Of a stretch of 64,000 nucleotides of DNA, positions 24,537-36,305 are shown piece after piece (the first letter of the stretch is position 1; every line of letters starts with the position of its first letter). Source of the stretch: Thermomicrobiales bacterium (GTDB taxonomy: Bacteria; Chloroflexota; Chloroflexia; Thermomicrobiales; UBA6265); the NCBI GenBank assembly GCA_041390825.1, contig JAWKPF010000009.1, forward strand, positions 123,727-187,726, written 5' to 3'. The translations under genes were made by a program, and so were the position numbers. The notes beneath the pieces were generated by a model, which did no database searches, had not been told where the DNA came from, and was given only the letters and a program-made list of their open reading frames with translations.

Positions 24537-25613
24537 ATGTCCGCGGAAGCCTCTTCGAAGGAGTCCACTGCCACCCGAACAAGCGCGGGAAGCAATGGAC
24601 GCGGCGGTGAACCGCTGCTGGAAGTGAAGAATCTGAGGACGCAGTTCTTTACGCAGGATGGCGTCGTCAAGGCAGTCGAAGACGTTTCCTTCTATGTGAT
24701 GCCCGGCGAGACGCTAGGGGTCGTGGGGGAGTCCGGCTCGGGCAAGAGCATCACCGGTCTGTCGATCATGCGGTTGATCCCGAATCCGCCAGGCAAGATT
24801 GTCAACGGAGAGGTGATCTTCGAAGGCCAGGACCTGCTGAAGCTCAATGACGATCAGATTCGCCGGATTCGCGGAAATCAGATCGCAATGATCTTCCAGG
24901 ACCCGATGACCTCGCTCAATCCGGTCCTCACCATCAACCGGCAGATCAGCGAAGCGCTTCAGCTTCACATGGGGATGTCGAAGGATCAGGCCAAGGCGCG
25001 TGCCATCGAGTTGCTCCGCATGGTCGGTATCCCGAACGCCGAAGAACGAATCGATCAGTATCCGCACCAGTTCTCCGGCGGTATGCGCCAACGCGTGATG
25101 ATCGCGATGGCGCTTTCGTGCAATCCGAAGCTGATCATCGCGGACGAGCCGACGACCGCGCTCGACGTCACGATTCAGGCGCAGATTCTCGACCTCATGC
25201 GGTCGTTGCAGGCTGAGCGCGACACCGGCGTGATCATGATTACCCACTCGATGGGAGTGGTGGCCGGCATGGCCGACCGCGTGCAGGTCATGTACGCCGG
25301 CTCGATTGTCGAGACTGCCAGCACGGAAGAGATCTTCGCCAATCCGCGCCACCCGTACACGGTCGGCCTGATGAAGTCGATCCCTCGGCTCGATGCGCGC
25401 GAGCGCGAGAAACTCGAGCCGATCCGCGGACTTCCGCCTGACTTGATCGACCTCCCCGATATTTGCCCGTTTGTGCCACGCTGCGACTACGCGCGTGAGA
25501 AATGCGAGCAGAAACGGCCTCCACTGCAGGAGGTCGCGCCCGGTCACTTCAGCGCGTGCTGGTTCTGGGAAGAAGTATCGAAAGAAGACGTTCCGACTAA
25601 GGGAGAAGCCTGA
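24537..25613 (+). CDS. oppD: Oligopeptide/dipeptide ABC transporter ATPase, OppD/DppD type
   Basis: The 358-residue ATPase has Walker A GESGSGKS (64-71), signature FSGGMRQRV, Walker B LIIADEPTTALD, and the C-terminal oligo_HPY domain with the Cys set in CPFVPRCDYAREKC, a site that in relatives binds a 4Fe-4S cluster. It energises peptide import together with an OppF partner and two permeases. AAAGGG precedes the ATG at 24537; the TTG at 24522 is less likely. It overlaps the oppF-like gene by one base. No permease or binding protein adjoins this pair. Confidence 0.9.
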   Translation: MSAEASSKESTATRTSAGSNGRGGEPLLEVKNLRTQFFTQDGVVKAVEDVSFYVMPGETLGVVGESGSGKSITGLSIMRLIPNPPGKIVNGEVIFEGQDLLKLNDDQIRRIRGNQIAMIFQDPMTSLNPVLTINRQISEALQLHMGMSKDQAKARAIELLRMVGIPNAEERIDQYPHQFSGGMRQRVMIAMALSCNPKLIIADEPTTALDVTIQAQILDLMRSLQAERDTGVIMITHSMGVVAGMADRVQVMYAGSIVETASTEEIFANPRHPYTVGLMKSIPRLDAREREKLEPIRGLPPDLIDLPDICPFVPRCDYAREKCEQKRPPLQEVAPGHFSACWFWEEVSKEDVPTKGEA

Positions 25614-26644
25614 TGGCGGTCGAAACAGCGAATGCTCAGGCGGTTTCCAGCAACGGGGATCAGCCGTTGTTGGACGTTCGCAACCTGGTGATGCATTTCC
25701 CCCTGACACAGGGAATCATCTTCCAGAAGAAGGTCGGAGCGGTCCAGGCGGTGGATGGCGTTTCACTTGCCGTCAAGAAGGGTGAAACGCTCGGGCTGGT
25801 CGGCGAGTCGGGTTGCGGCAAGTCGACCACCGGCCGCGCCATCTTGCAGTTGTACAAGCCGACATCCGGAGAAGTGATCTTCAACGGACAGGACCTGACC
25901 AAGCTCGATGGTGGCAGCATGCGCAAGATGCGCCGCCACTTGCAGATGATTTTCCAGGATCCTTATGCGTCGCTGAACCCCCGCATGACCGTCGGCAGCA
26001 TCGTGTCCGAGCCGATGCAGATTCACAATCTCGTGCCAAAGAATCAACGCAACCAGCGCGTGCAGGAGTTGCTACAGACGGTCGGTCTCAATCCGTACTT
26101 TGCAAATCGCTACCCGCACGAGTTCTCCGGCGGTCAGCGCCAGCGCATTGGTATCGCGCGCGCGCTGGCGGCGAATCCGGATTTCATCGTCTGCGACGAG
26201 CCAGTTTCGGCGCTCGACGTGTCGATTCAGGCGCAGATCGTCAACCTGCTGGAGGATCTGCAGAACGAGTTTGGCCTCACGTATCTCTTCATCGCCCATG
26301 ACCTCTCGGTCGTGCGACACATCTCCGACCGGGTGGCGGTGATGTACCTTGGCAAGATCGTAGAGCTTGCCGACCGAAACGCCCTCTATGAGGATCCGCT
26401 GCATCCGTATACCAAGGCGCTCCTCTCGGCGGTTCCGATTCCGGACCCGGTTATCGAGCGCAAGCGCGAACGCATCATTCTGACCGGTGACGTTCCGAGC
26501 CCGATCAACCCGCCAAGTGGTTGCCACTTCCACACGCGATGTCCATACGTGATGGATGTCTGCAAGAAGATCGACCCGATCCTGGCTGATCAGGGTGAGG
26601 GGCATTTTGTGGCCTGTCATCTCTATTCCGGGTCTGGCGCCTGA
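25613..26644 (+). CDS. oppF: Oligopeptide/dipeptide ABC transporter ATPase, OppF/DppF type
   Basis: The 343-residue ATPase has Walker A GESGCGKS near residue 63, signature FSGGQRQRIGIARAL, Walker B FIVCDEPVSALD, and the HPY tail with CHFHTRCPYVMDVCKK. OppF-type subunits pair with OppD to hydrolyse ATP for peptide import. The ATG shares its A with the OppD stop codon (TGATG), with AAGGGAG upstream, so the two are co-translated. The orphan pair could serve permeases elsewhere, or those of the complete system at 38.7 kb. Confidence 0.9.
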   Translation: MAVETANAQAVSSNGDQPLLDVRNLVMHFPLTQGIIFQKKVGAVQAVDGVSLAVKKGETLGLVGESGCGKSTTGRAILQLYKPTSGEVIFNGQDLTKLDGGSMRKMRRHLQMIFQDPYASLNPRMTVGSIVSEPMQIHNLVPKNQRNQRVQELLQTVGLNPYFANRYPHEFSGGQRQRIGIARALAANPDFIVCDEPVSALDVSIQAQIVNLLEDLQNEFGLTYLFIAHDLSVVRHISDRVAVMYLGKIVELADRNALYEDPLHPYTKALLSAVPIPDPVIERKRERIILTGDVPSPINPPSGCHFHTRCPYVMDVCKKIDPILADQGEGHFVACHLYSGSGA

Positions 26645-26647
26645 TCA

Positions 26648-27400
26648 GTGCTGCGCGATTCCGATCGCCATAACCTGCATTTCGTAAGCCGCGGAAGCCC
26701 AAACTCCGGCATCTACATCATCATGCTGCTCCTTTTGCTGGGGCAGCTGATGAGCGGTCACACGCTGCCACCGACGAAGCAGATCATCACCATGCTCGCC
26801 TGCTTTGTCGTGGCAATCTCTATTCACGAATTCATGCATGCCTTCGTGGCCCTCAGGCTGGGCGATCACACCGCACAGCAGCTGGGCCGCGTTACCCTCA
26901 ATCCGGTTTCCCATTTCGAACCGTTCGGGTTCATGGGAATGGTGCTCATTTCGCTGGGATACAACTTCATCGGGTGGGGCAAGCCGGTGCCCGTCAATCC
27001 GAGCCGCTTGACGAAGTTCACACCCGATCACCGGCATCGCGCGATGGCGATCGTGGCGGCGGCTGGACCCATCACGAACGTGGCGCTCGCGGCAATCGCG
27101 GCGGCCGTCCTCCGCATGACCGATCGGGGCGCGGGCGATGTCGGCTATGTGGCGTATTGGTTTTTCTGGGTCAATGTTCTGCTGGCCTCGTTCAACGCGA
27201 TTCCGTTGCCCCCGCTCGATGGGTACAAGATCATGGTTGGCATCCTGCCGAAGTTCTGGACGCCGGTGCTGGCGCCGCTCGAGCGCTATGGGTTCTTGCT
27301 CCTCTTTCTGATCTTTTTCCTAGGTGGCCGTGTTGGTTCGTCCCTGACCAATGAGATGATCGATCCGGTGCGCAATCTCCTGGTGCGAATCCTGCTATGA
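26648..27400 (+). CDS. Site-2-protease (M50) family membrane metalloprotease
   Basis: The 250-residue protein has the zinc motif HEFMH in helix two (AISIHEFMHAFVALRLGD) and the second metal-ligand motif NAIPLPPLDG, both placed as in M50 rhomboid-like S2P relatives. Five to six membrane helices are apparent. There are no PDZ or CBS domains, as in the minimal group common in Chloroflexota. The GTG at 26648 (four bases past oppF) lacks a clear binding site; ATG 26723 is an alternative. Substrate unknown. Confidence 0.8.
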   Translation: MLRDSDRHNLHFVSRGSPNSGIYIIMLLLLLGQLMSGHTLPPTKQIITMLACFVVAISIHEFMHAFVALRLGDHTAQQLGRVTLNPVSHFEPFGFMGMVLISLGYNFIGWGKPVPVNPSRLTKFTPDHRHRAMAIVAAAGPITNVALAAIAAAVLRMTDRGAGDVGYVAYWFFWVNVLLASFNAIPLPPLDGYKIMVGILPKFWTPVLAPLERYGFLLLFLIFFLGGRVGSSLTNEMIDPVRNLLVRILL

Positions 27401-27948
27401 GCACCCAGCTCCACATAGGCGAGCAGTCGTCCGCGGCGTATGCGCGCAAGCGCATCGTGCAGGGTCTGCGGGGCCTGCGACCGAAATGGGGCGCATCGAG
27501 CACCGATCGCAGCATCCTCGAACTGCTCACCCCTGAGCAGCGGTCGCGATTCACGGCATTGCCAGTATTCGATCAGCAGCACCTCTGCCGGGTTGCCAAT
27601 CATCTCGTCGCCCAGGGCGTCACCGACCGGGATGTGCTGGTAGCTGGCTTGCTGCATGACATTGGCAAGTCGGACGGCCGAACGCAGGTGCGTCTTACCG
27701 ACCGCATCGCCAAGGTCGTGCTTCGGCATGCCTCCCCCGGAACGCTGCGTTCGGTCGCGAGCAGCTATCCAGGAGGGAGGTTTCCCGGTCTCGCGCTCAC
27801 GATGTTGCATCCGGAACTCGGCGCGGATCAGGCGCGCGCCATGGGATGCAGTGAACGCACCTGTTGGCTGATTCGGAACCACGAAGCCGAAACCGATTTG
27901 GGCGATCATGATCTGGCCCGCTTGCAAGCAGCCGATTTTGCATCCTGA
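27397..27948 (+). CDS. HD-domain phosphohydrolase-like protein
   Basis: The 183-residue product contains the HD signature: His in QQHLCRVANHLV, then VLVAGLLHDIGKSDG (His-Asp), then the later metal residues around IRNHEAE. Such proteins hydrolyse phosphate esters of nucleotides or related compounds; the substrate is not readable. The ATG overlaps the M50 stop codon (ATGA), so it is translationally coupled to the protease and probably part of the run into scpA. Confidence 0.8.
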   Translation: MSTQLHIGEQSSAAYARKRIVQGLRGLRPKWGASSTDRSILELLTPEQRSRFTALPVFDQQHLCRVANHLVAQGVTDRDVLVAGLLHDIGKSDGRTQVRLTDRIAKVVLRHASPGTLRSVASSYPGGRFPGLALTMLHPELGADQARAMGCSERTCWLIRNHEAETDLGDHDLARLQAADFAS

Positions 27949-27978
27949 ATCGGCGGATCAGCGTACAATCGGCCCCGC

Positions 27979-28755
27979 ATGAGCGCTATCACCTACGATC
28001 ACAACACCGCTATCACATGGCAACTGCGGCTCCCGACGTTCGAGGGGCCGCTCGATGTGCTGCTGCGCCTCATCGAGAAACAGCAGTTGCCCATCACCGA
28101 GGTGTCGCTCGCGCTCGTCAGCGACCAGTTCCTCCAGGCCGCGCGCGAATTCGGTGGCTCGTCTCCCGAGACCGTGGCCGAGTTCACCGCAGTGGGAAGC
28201 CGTCTGGTGGCGATCAAGGCCCGTTCCCTGATTCCACGGCCACCGGCGCCCGTGGAGGAGGTCGAAGAGGACGGATTGGTCGTTCAACTGCTGGAATACA
28301 AGGCCATCAAAGAAGCGGCCCGTCAGTTCGCGCAGATCGACAAGCTCGGCATGGTGGCATTCTCACCCAGCGCGGAAGCGATCGAGCTTCCGGACAAGCC
28401 GAAGGAACTGCCCCTCGGACGGCACGAGGCATCCTGGCTGGCGCGTGCCTTGCAGCGCAAGCTGATCGTAGTCGAACCCGTGCGCCAGATGGTGCTGATC
28501 AAGCCGGTGGTGAGCCTGCGTGAGATGATCGGCCGGTTGAGTGCCGCGTTGACCAGCGGTTCCACCTCGTTCGACAGGATCGCTCAGGCGAATTGCGCCG
28601 ATGCATCCGAGCGCCGCGCGCTCTTTCTGGCGCTGCTCGTCATGATTCGCCGGGGTGCGGCCAATGCTGAGCAAGATGAGCCCTTTGGGGAGATAACGGT
28701 CGAGCGGTTGGGTACCGACCCTGCCCCGCTCTTTGACGAGATCGAAGAGTTCTGA
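27979..28755 (+). CDS. scpA: Segregation and condensation protein A
   Basis: ScpA is the kleisin that bridges the two heads of the SMC complex and recruits ScpB, acting on the nucleoid. The 258-residue product has the typical start WQLRLPTFEGPLDVLLRLIE, the middle ELLEYKAIKEAA-like segment (QLLEYKAIKEAARQF), and a C-terminal winged helix ending in RRGAANAEQDEPFGEI. TACAAT at 27963-27968 could be a -10 for this gene. ScpB follows after 92 bases. Confidence 0.9.
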   Translation: MSAITYDHNTAITWQLRLPTFEGPLDVLLRLIEKQQLPITEVSLALVSDQFLQAAREFGGSSPETVAEFTAVGSRLVAIKARSLIPRPPAPVEEVEEDGLVVQLLEYKAIKEAARQFAQIDKLGMVAFSPSAEAIELPDKPKELPLGRHEASWLARALQRKLIVVEPVRQMVLIKPVVSLREMIGRLSAALTSGSTSFDRIAQANCADASERRALFLALLVMIRRGAANAEQDEPFGEITVERLGTDPAPLFDEIEEF

Positions 28756-28847
28756 GTGAATCCAGGTCCAGAATCGTGCATCGAGATCATCTCGACTCCC
28801 TTCCTGGACACTGGTCACCCGACTCTGGATGACGAAAGTGATTGGGA

Positions 28848-29528
28848 ATGTCAGAAACTGAGCAGCTCATCGCACTGGAGATGCGCGATCCGTTTTCGCT
28901 CGAGACTGAGCTCCCCGCGCTGATCGAGGCGTTGCTGCTGGTCGCACGGGGACCGGTTGCGATGGCCGATCTGGCTGAGGTGGCGGGCGCAAGGATCGAC
29001 GAGATCGATGCGGCGGTCGAGCGCATGAGCCAGCGCGAGGATCGCGGCTGGGTGGTGCAACGGCATCGAGATCGAGTGCAGTTGTCGACCGCGCCGCGCT
29101 TTGCGGGGCATATCCGGCGGTTTCTGGGACTCGAGCGCGAAGCTCGGCTCTCCAGCGCGGCGTTGGAGACGGTGGCCATCATTGCCTATCAGCAGCCGAT
29201 CACTCGCTCGACCATCGAGGCCGTTCGCGGAGTCGACTCCACGGGAGTGATTGCCACGTTGATGTCACGGGGACTGGTCGAGGCGAGCGGCCGGGCGGAC
29301 ACGGTTGGACAACCGTATCAATACGTCACGACACCTGCGTTTCTGCAACACTTCGGGTTGTCATCGCTCGACGAGCTGCCTCCGCTCGGCACGAGCGATG
29401 GTATTCATCTTGGGGACGTGTTGCAAGCAAAGGTCGATGAAGCGGAGCAAGTCGAACCGGAACTCCAGTTGGTTGGCGCATCCCTCCTGATGAGGGCGGA
29501 CGGGTCAGGCGAGTTCGCGGATTCGTAA
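28848..29528 (+). CDS. scpB: Segregation and condensation protein B
   Basis: ScpB dimers bind ScpA and help load or regulate SMC on DNA. The 226-residue protein has two winged helices: LPALIEALLLVARGPVAMAD, and LSSAALETVAIIAYQQPITR followed by VRGVDSTGVIATLMSRGLVE and GQPYQYVTTPAFLQHFGL, all family hallmarks. The ATG at 28848 follows GGGA; a TTG at 28842 is possible. The 3' end overlaps the convergent cysteine desulfurase gene by 24 bases. Confidence 0.9.
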   Translation: MSETEQLIALEMRDPFSLETELPALIEALLLVARGPVAMADLAEVAGARIDEIDAAVERMSQREDRGWVVQRHRDRVQLSTAPRFAGHIRRFLGLEREARLSSAALETVAIIAYQQPITRSTIEAVRGVDSTGVIATLMSRGLVEASGRADTVGQPYQYVTTPAFLQHFGLSSLDELPPLGTSDGIHLGDVLQAKVDEAEQVEPELQLVGASLLMRADGSGEFADS

Positions 29529-30689
29529 GACCGCGTCGACCAGGCTCTCGGCAGCGTCGATGATCTGATCATCGTCGTTGCAGCGTCCCACTGTGAGTCG
29601 AATGCTCGTGCGGCATTGTTCGTCCGAATAGCCCATTGCCTTGAGCACATGGCTTGGTTGCGCATTGCCAGTCGTGCACGCTGAACCAGCAGACGCGGCG
29701 ATGCCGGCCATGTCGAGATTCAGCAACACCGTTTCACCTTGCACCCCGTCGATCGCGAGATTCAAGTTGTTGGCGAGGCGGCCATCCGCCAACGATGGAC
29801 CATTCAGAGTGATCCCCTCGACGCGTTCTTCGATCTCCGAAAAGAGGCGGTCTCGCAGGATTCGACAGTCGCGCGCGTACGCCTCGCGGTCGCGTTCCGC
29901 GATGGCCAATGCGGCGCCCATTCCCACGATCAGGGGCACGTTTTCCGTACCGCCCCTTCGGCCGCTTTCCTGTCCGCCGCCCAGTTGTTGCCAACTCAAC
30001 GGAGTTCCACGGCGCACGTACAGCAACCCGACCCCTTTGGGACCATAGAACTTGTGCGCGCTCAATGACAGGAGATCGACGCCCAACTCATCGACCACGA
30101 GGGGCAGCAAACCGGCTGCCTGTACCGCGTCCGAGTGAAGCGGAATCTGATGCGCTCGGGCGATGGCCGCAATCTCCGCGATCGGTTGGATGGCGCCGGT
30201 TTCGTTGTTGGCATACATGACAGAGATGAGCGCGGTTTCCGGACGAATCGCGCCGGCGATTGCAGCCGGATCCACCACGCCGAGCTCATTTACCGGGACG
30301 ATGGTCAACGCGAAACCGATCGATTCCAGCCATTCCGCCTTGTGCAGAACAGCATGGTGCTCCACTGCCGTCGTGACGATGTGTGGAGGCGGCCCGCCCG
30401 GACTCCGCTCTCGCAAAGCCCACACCGATCCCGCCAGCGCGAGATTGTTGCTTTCGGTTGCGCCGCTGGTGAAGACGATCTCGCTTGGGTGGCACCCAAG
30501 GACACGGGCGCACTGCGCGCGCGCTGTGTCCAGTGCGGCTCGGCTCTGTTGGCCGAGTTGATAGATGCTGGAAGGGTTACCGAAGAACTCGGTGAACCAC
30601 GGCGCCATCACACGCAAGACGTCCGGATCGACCGGCGTCGTGGCGGCATGGTCGAGATAGATCGATTCTGTTTCGATCTGACGAATCAT
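29505..30689 (-). CDS. Cysteine desulfurase, NifS/IscS type
   Basis: This PLP enzyme converts cysteine to alanine plus a protein-bound persulfide used for Fe-S clusters and thio-modifications. The 394-residue product has YLDHAATTP at the start, His111/112 near the cofactor, LSAHKFYGPKG with the Schiff-base Lys213, GGGQESGRRGGTENV, and the active-site Cys338 in SAGSACTTG. It lies 21 bases downstream of an Rrf2 regulator gene, the classic IscR-IscS pairing. No IscU scaffold follows on this side. The end overlaps scpB convergently. Confidence 0.9.
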   Translation of the reverse strand: MIRQIETESIYLDHAATTPVDPDVLRVMAPWFTEFFGNPSSIYQLGQQSRAALDTARAQCARVLGCHPSEIVFTSGATESNNLALAGSVWALRERSPGGPPPHIVTTAVEHHAVLHKAEWLESIGFALTIVPVNELGVVDPAAIAGAIRPETALISVMYANNETGAIQPIAEIAAIARAHQIPLHSDAVQAAGLLPLVVDELGVDLLSLSAHKFYGPKGVGLLYVRRGTPLSWQQLGGGQESGRRGGTENVPLIVGMGAALAIAERDREAYARDCRILRDRLFSEIEERVEGITLNGPSLADGRLANNLNLAIDGVQGETVLLNLDMAGIAASAGSACTTGNAQPSHVLKAMGYSDEQCRTSIRLTVGRCNDDDQIIDAAESLVDAVLRIRELA

Positions 30690-30710
30690 GGAAACGAGTT
30701 CGAGTCGAGG

Positions 30711-31169
30711 CTAGCCCGCGACGCTGGTCAGATCGGGCGCGGGCACATGGCCAATACCGCCCTGTCGCAAGAGATCGGCCAACGTCATCGAATCGAGCGT
30801 GGAGGCGATCGAGTTGCGCACTTCGAGCCAGACAGGCCGCGTCTCGCAATTGGGAATCAAGGGGCACGACTGCTCCGAGAGGTCCTCGGACACGCACTCC
30901 ATCGGTGCAATCGGCCCTTCCATAGCGCGATAGATCTCGCCAATGCCGATATGTTCTGGCGCGCGTGACAGTTGATAGCCGCCAGCCGCGCCACGACGGC
31001 TCGTGACGAGCCCAGCCTTCTTCAACGGCGAGATGAGTTGCTCGAGATACGAATACGGCACGGAGGACTCGACCGAAAGCGTCGAGATCGACGCTGGCCC
31101 CTCACCGTAGTGCTTCGCGAGCGCAACCATTGCGCGTACGCCATATTCGCCTCTGGTGGAAACCTTCAT
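30711..31169 (-). CDS. Rrf2-family regulator, IscR-like
   Basis: The 152-residue protein starts MKVSTRGEYGVRAMVALAKH and contains the Rrf2 winged helix (SVPYSYLEQLISPLKKAGLV, RGAAGGYQLSRAP). Three cysteines at 92, 102 and 108 (ECVSED, SCPLIPNC) could hold an Fe-S cluster, though the spacing is wider than in E. coli IscR. It probably senses cluster status and controls itself and the desulfurase downstream. The ATG at 31169 begins the two-gene operon. Confidence 0.85.
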   Translation of the reverse strand: MKVSTRGEYGVRAMVALAKHYGEGPASISTLSVESSVPYSYLEQLISPLKKAGLVTSRRGAAGGYQLSRAPEHIGIGEIYRAMEGPIAPMECVSEDLSEQSCPLIPNCETRPVWLEVRNSIASTLDSMTLADLLRQGGIGHVPAPDLTSVAG

Positions 31170-31283
31170 TGTTCTTATCCTGTCGCCGAAGTTCTCACTG
31201 GGGCACGTAGATCGTACGGCGAACGCGAGGAATCGGTCAACTGACCGGCGTGCTGCATCGACAGTGAAGCAGCTAACGATAGT

Positions 31284-32441
31284 TTAGCGCACCCGGCTGC
31301 GAAACGTTTGACTGAGCGAACCGGACAAGTGCGCGAAATGACGGCGCTCCGGCGTTCTGGCGGCGACATGCCGCTGCACATGGACAAATCGGTCGGCCGT
31401 AAAGAGTCCCCGGTACATGCCGCCATCTGCCACCGGCATGGACCATTGATTGGTGTCATTCATCAATCGTTGCGCATCGTAGACCGACGTGTCGCTCGAG
31501 ATCGAGACAAACCGTCGGTCCATGATCTCGGAGATCTTTCGTTGCAAACCGCCATGACTCATGGCGTCGATCAACTGCTGCCGCCAGACCATCCCGATCA
31601 ACCGGCCGTTCTCGGTGACTGGCAGGTCACGCGCACCCTGGCGCAGGGCCAAGGCAATCGGATCGTCCGGGGAGACGCCCCCTCGATCCCAGACTGCGAA
31701 CTGACCGACCCGCAAGCGGCGCATAGATTCTTCGAGCCGCACGGCGCGTCCCTCTGCGATGGCCGCGAACACGACAAATGCCATCACCAGCACGATCAGG
31801 TACTCGCCCGACATGAGGCCGAGAATTCCGATCAAGACTCCCAGGGTGATGCCGATCGCAACGGCGACGGTGGTCGCGCCTTGTCGACCCATGAACGGGG
31901 TGATGCCGGCGCGCAGAATGCGTCCGCCATCCATCGGAAAGGCGGGAAGGAGGTTGAAAACAGCCAGCGTGAGATTGGCAAGGAGGAGATAGAAAAGGAA
32001 GCCGGTGAGCGAAACCTCTCCCAGCCCGAAGCGGGCGAAGTCCTGAATGGAGTCGTTACCACGAGCGAGGCCGACCATCAAGAGCAGCGGCAACATCAGG
32101 AGCGCAATCGCGAAATTCACCAGCGGTCCGGCAACGGAAATCATTGCCTCGGCGCGGGGGCGCGTTGGCATCTGTTCGATGCGCGCGATGCCGCCGAATG
32201 GCACGAGCGTGATATCGCGCACGCGCAATCCATACTCATGCGCCATCATGCTGTGCCCAAGCTCATGAAGCAGCACCAGCAAGAAGATCGAAAGCACCAG
32301 CGCGAGGCCGTAGATCGTGCCCGCGATGCCCGAGTCCTGCCGGAACCCCCAGTGATAGATCACCCAAAGCGCAATCAACACAAAGCTGGGGTGGAGCTTG
32401 ATTTCGATTCCCTGGATTCGCCCGAGTGTGAGCGATTTCAT
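31284..32441 (-). CDS. Site-2 protease (M50) with C-terminal CBS domains
   Basis: The 385-residue membrane protease has the zinc site HELGH in LLVLLHELGHSMMAHEYG, the VPFGGIARIE segment, and NLLPAFPMDGGRIL carrying the third metal ligand. Helices fill residues about 20-235. From about 260 two CBS motifs follow (SPDDPIALALRQGARDLPVT; MDRRFVSISSDTSVYDAQRL). CBS pairs often sense adenine nucleotides. The start at 32441 (MKSLTLGRIQGIEIKLHPSF) fits the family better than the extension to 32501. Substrate unknown. Confidence 0.85.
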   Translation of the reverse strand: MKSLTLGRIQGIEIKLHPSFVLIALWVIYHWGFRQDSGIAGTIYGLALVLSIFLLVLLHELGHSMMAHEYGLRVRDITLVPFGGIARIEQMPTRPRAEAMISVAGPLVNFAIALLMLPLLLMVGLARGNDSIQDFARFGLGEVSLTGFLFYLLLANLTLAVFNLLPAFPMDGGRILRAGITPFMGRQGATTVAVAIGITLGVLIGILGLMSGEYLIVLVMAFVVFAAIAEGRAVRLEESMRRLRVGQFAVWDRGGVSPDDPIALALRQGARDLPVTENGRLIGMVWRQQLIDAMSHGGLQRKISEIMDRRFVSISSDTSVYDAQRLMNDTNQWSMPVADGGMYRGLFTADRFVHVQRHVAARTPERRHFAHLSGSLSQTFRSRVR

Positions 32442-32794
32442 GTCCTGGCCTGGACCCCCGAACCCCAATGCGGGATGGATTCGAACGAACGACACCGACA
32501 CGTCGTTGCATCGGGCTTGCCACGGTAGCGTTCGGGACGCGCCGCCGGGCTTTTCGCTCAGGGTCGCCAGGTCCTGCTCATCCGATGCGGGTATCGGGAC
32601 GTTTCGTCACGCACCAGTATAACGATGCGCGCGGCGCAAACATCAAAAGCACCTTATCGACCTGGAGGGGATCATAGCAGATCGTACGCCGCGGCGCGAA
32701 CATCGTGTTCGCTGGAAGCGTAGACGATGGCTGCCTTTCAAAGTGGGCGTACGTTCGCTATAGTGTCGCGCGCAAGGGAAGGGAGCATCGTTTC
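32442..32794. promoter_or_regulatory. Divergent region before dprA with one promoter candidate
   Basis: This 353-base gap contains no convincing gene. The best promoter is TTTCAA (32736-32741), 17 bases, TATAGT (32759-32764), reading towards dprA. The -35 is poor. No clear operator was seen. Confidence 0.4.
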
Positions 32795-33934
32795 TTGGTT
32801 CTCGCACTGCATGATTCGGGCGCGGAGCGCGCTTATCTCGTCGCGCTGTCGCAGGTAACGCACATCGGTCCGGTGCGGCTGGGTCGGTTGCGCGATCGTT
32901 TTGGCACCCTCGATGCTGCCTGGTCCGCGGACGAACGAGAGCTGTTGGCAGTTCTCGACGAGCGCACATGCCGCGCGGTGCTCTCCGCGCGCATGAAGGT
33001 CGATCCCGAGCGGGTCATGGAGCGAATCACCGGTTCCGGCTCGGAGATCGTAACCGTGCTGGACGATGACTATCCGATGATTCTGCGCGAGATTCCGGGT
33101 CCGCCTCCGGTCCTCTACTACCGGGGATCCTTGCCGGGGCATGACGATCCAACCGTTGCCATTGTCGGTACCAGGCGGGCTACTTCGTACGGCCGTGAAG
33201 CGACCCAGCGAATCGCGGGTGAGCTGGCGGCAGCGGGAGTGACGGTGGTTTCCGGACTGGCGAAGGGAATCGACGGCTTTGCCCATCGCGCCGCGCTCGA
33301 ATCGGGTGGTCGAACCATCGCCGTGTTGGCCAGTGGCGTGGACATCATCTATCCGCCCGAGCATCGCCAGCTCGCTGAGCGGATCCTCGAGGCCGGAGCG
33401 CTCGTTTCCGACTATCCGCCAGGCACGAAACCAGACGCCCCGAACTTCCCCGCCCGCAACCGGATCATCTCCGGGCTGTCGCGCGCCACCATTGTGGTGG
33501 AGGCGCCATCGAGAAGCGGCGCGTTGATCACAGTCGGATTCGCGGCGGACCAGGGACGCGACGTCTACGCTGTTCCCGGCAGCATCCTCTCCGCCTCGAG
33601 CGAGGGGACGAACAAGCTGTTGCGGGACGGCGCCACGCCGCTGACCAGCGCCGCCGACGTGCTGGGCGATCTCGATCTCGCCCCAACGAATTCGCGTGAA
33701 GAGCCGGAACAGATCGCATTCCCGATCTCGGATGAAGAGCGGGCCATCTATGCCCTCGTGACTGCCGAACCCCAACACATCGATGAGTTGGCATACAGCG
33801 CCGGTCTCACGATTTCGCAGGCGTCGGCGTTGATGACCATGCTGGAACTCAAGGGGTTGGTCGCCAACGCGGGCGCCCAACACTTCGTCGCGACGTCTAT
33901 GCGTCCACGATCGCGATCCAGGGCACCCTCTTGA
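32795..33934 (+). CDS. dprA: DNA processing protein DprA/Smf
   Basis: DprA loads RecA on incoming single strands during natural transformation. The 379-residue product has an N-terminal HhH-like region (LSQVTHIGPVRLGRLRDRFG), the Rossmann-like core (VAIVGTRRATSYGREATQRI, VVSGLAKGIDGFAHRAALES, PNFPARNRIISGLSRATIVV), and the C-terminal winged helix (LVTAEPQHIDELAYSAGLTI). I start it at TTG 32795, which has AAGGGAG upstream; the open frame goes back to 32705. TopA follows, a common pairing. Confidence 0.9.
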   Translation: MVLALHDSGAERAYLVALSQVTHIGPVRLGRLRDRFGTLDAAWSADERELLAVLDERTCRAVLSARMKVDPERVMERITGSGSEIVTVLDDDYPMILREIPGPPPVLYYRGSLPGHDDPTVAIVGTRRATSYGREATQRIAGELAAAGVTVVSGLAKGIDGFAHRAALESGGRTIAVLASGVDIIYPPEHRQLAERILEAGALVSDYPPGTKPDAPNFPARNRIISGLSRATIVVEAPSRSGALITVGFAADQGRDVYAVPGSILSASSEGTNKLLRDGATPLTSAADVLGDLDLAPTNSREEPEQIAFPISDEERAIYALVTAEPQHIDELAYSAGLTISQASALMTMLELKGLVANAGAQHFVATSMRPRSRSRAPS

Positions 33935-33961
33935 CAAGCAGTGTGCGGAGGGTGCTACGTT
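33931..33961 (+). promoter_or_regulatory. Promoter candidate before topA
   Basis: A perfect TTGACA (33931-33936) starts at the dprA stop. TACGTT follows after 19 bases, which is slightly long. It lies 93 bases before the topA ATG. Confidence 0.4.
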
Positions 33962-34053
33962 TGAAAAGCACGTCAAGCATTGCAAGCATGACTTGACCCC
34001 GGCGCACGTTGCCGTCGGACTATTGGAGCTTGCAACCGAATCGAATCGAGCAC

Positions 34054-36252
<2,199 letters not shown>

Positions 36253-36305
36253 CTTGGCGCGACGCTCGTGACGCGGCGACCGACCTAACGTAAACTTGAC
36301 CGGTT

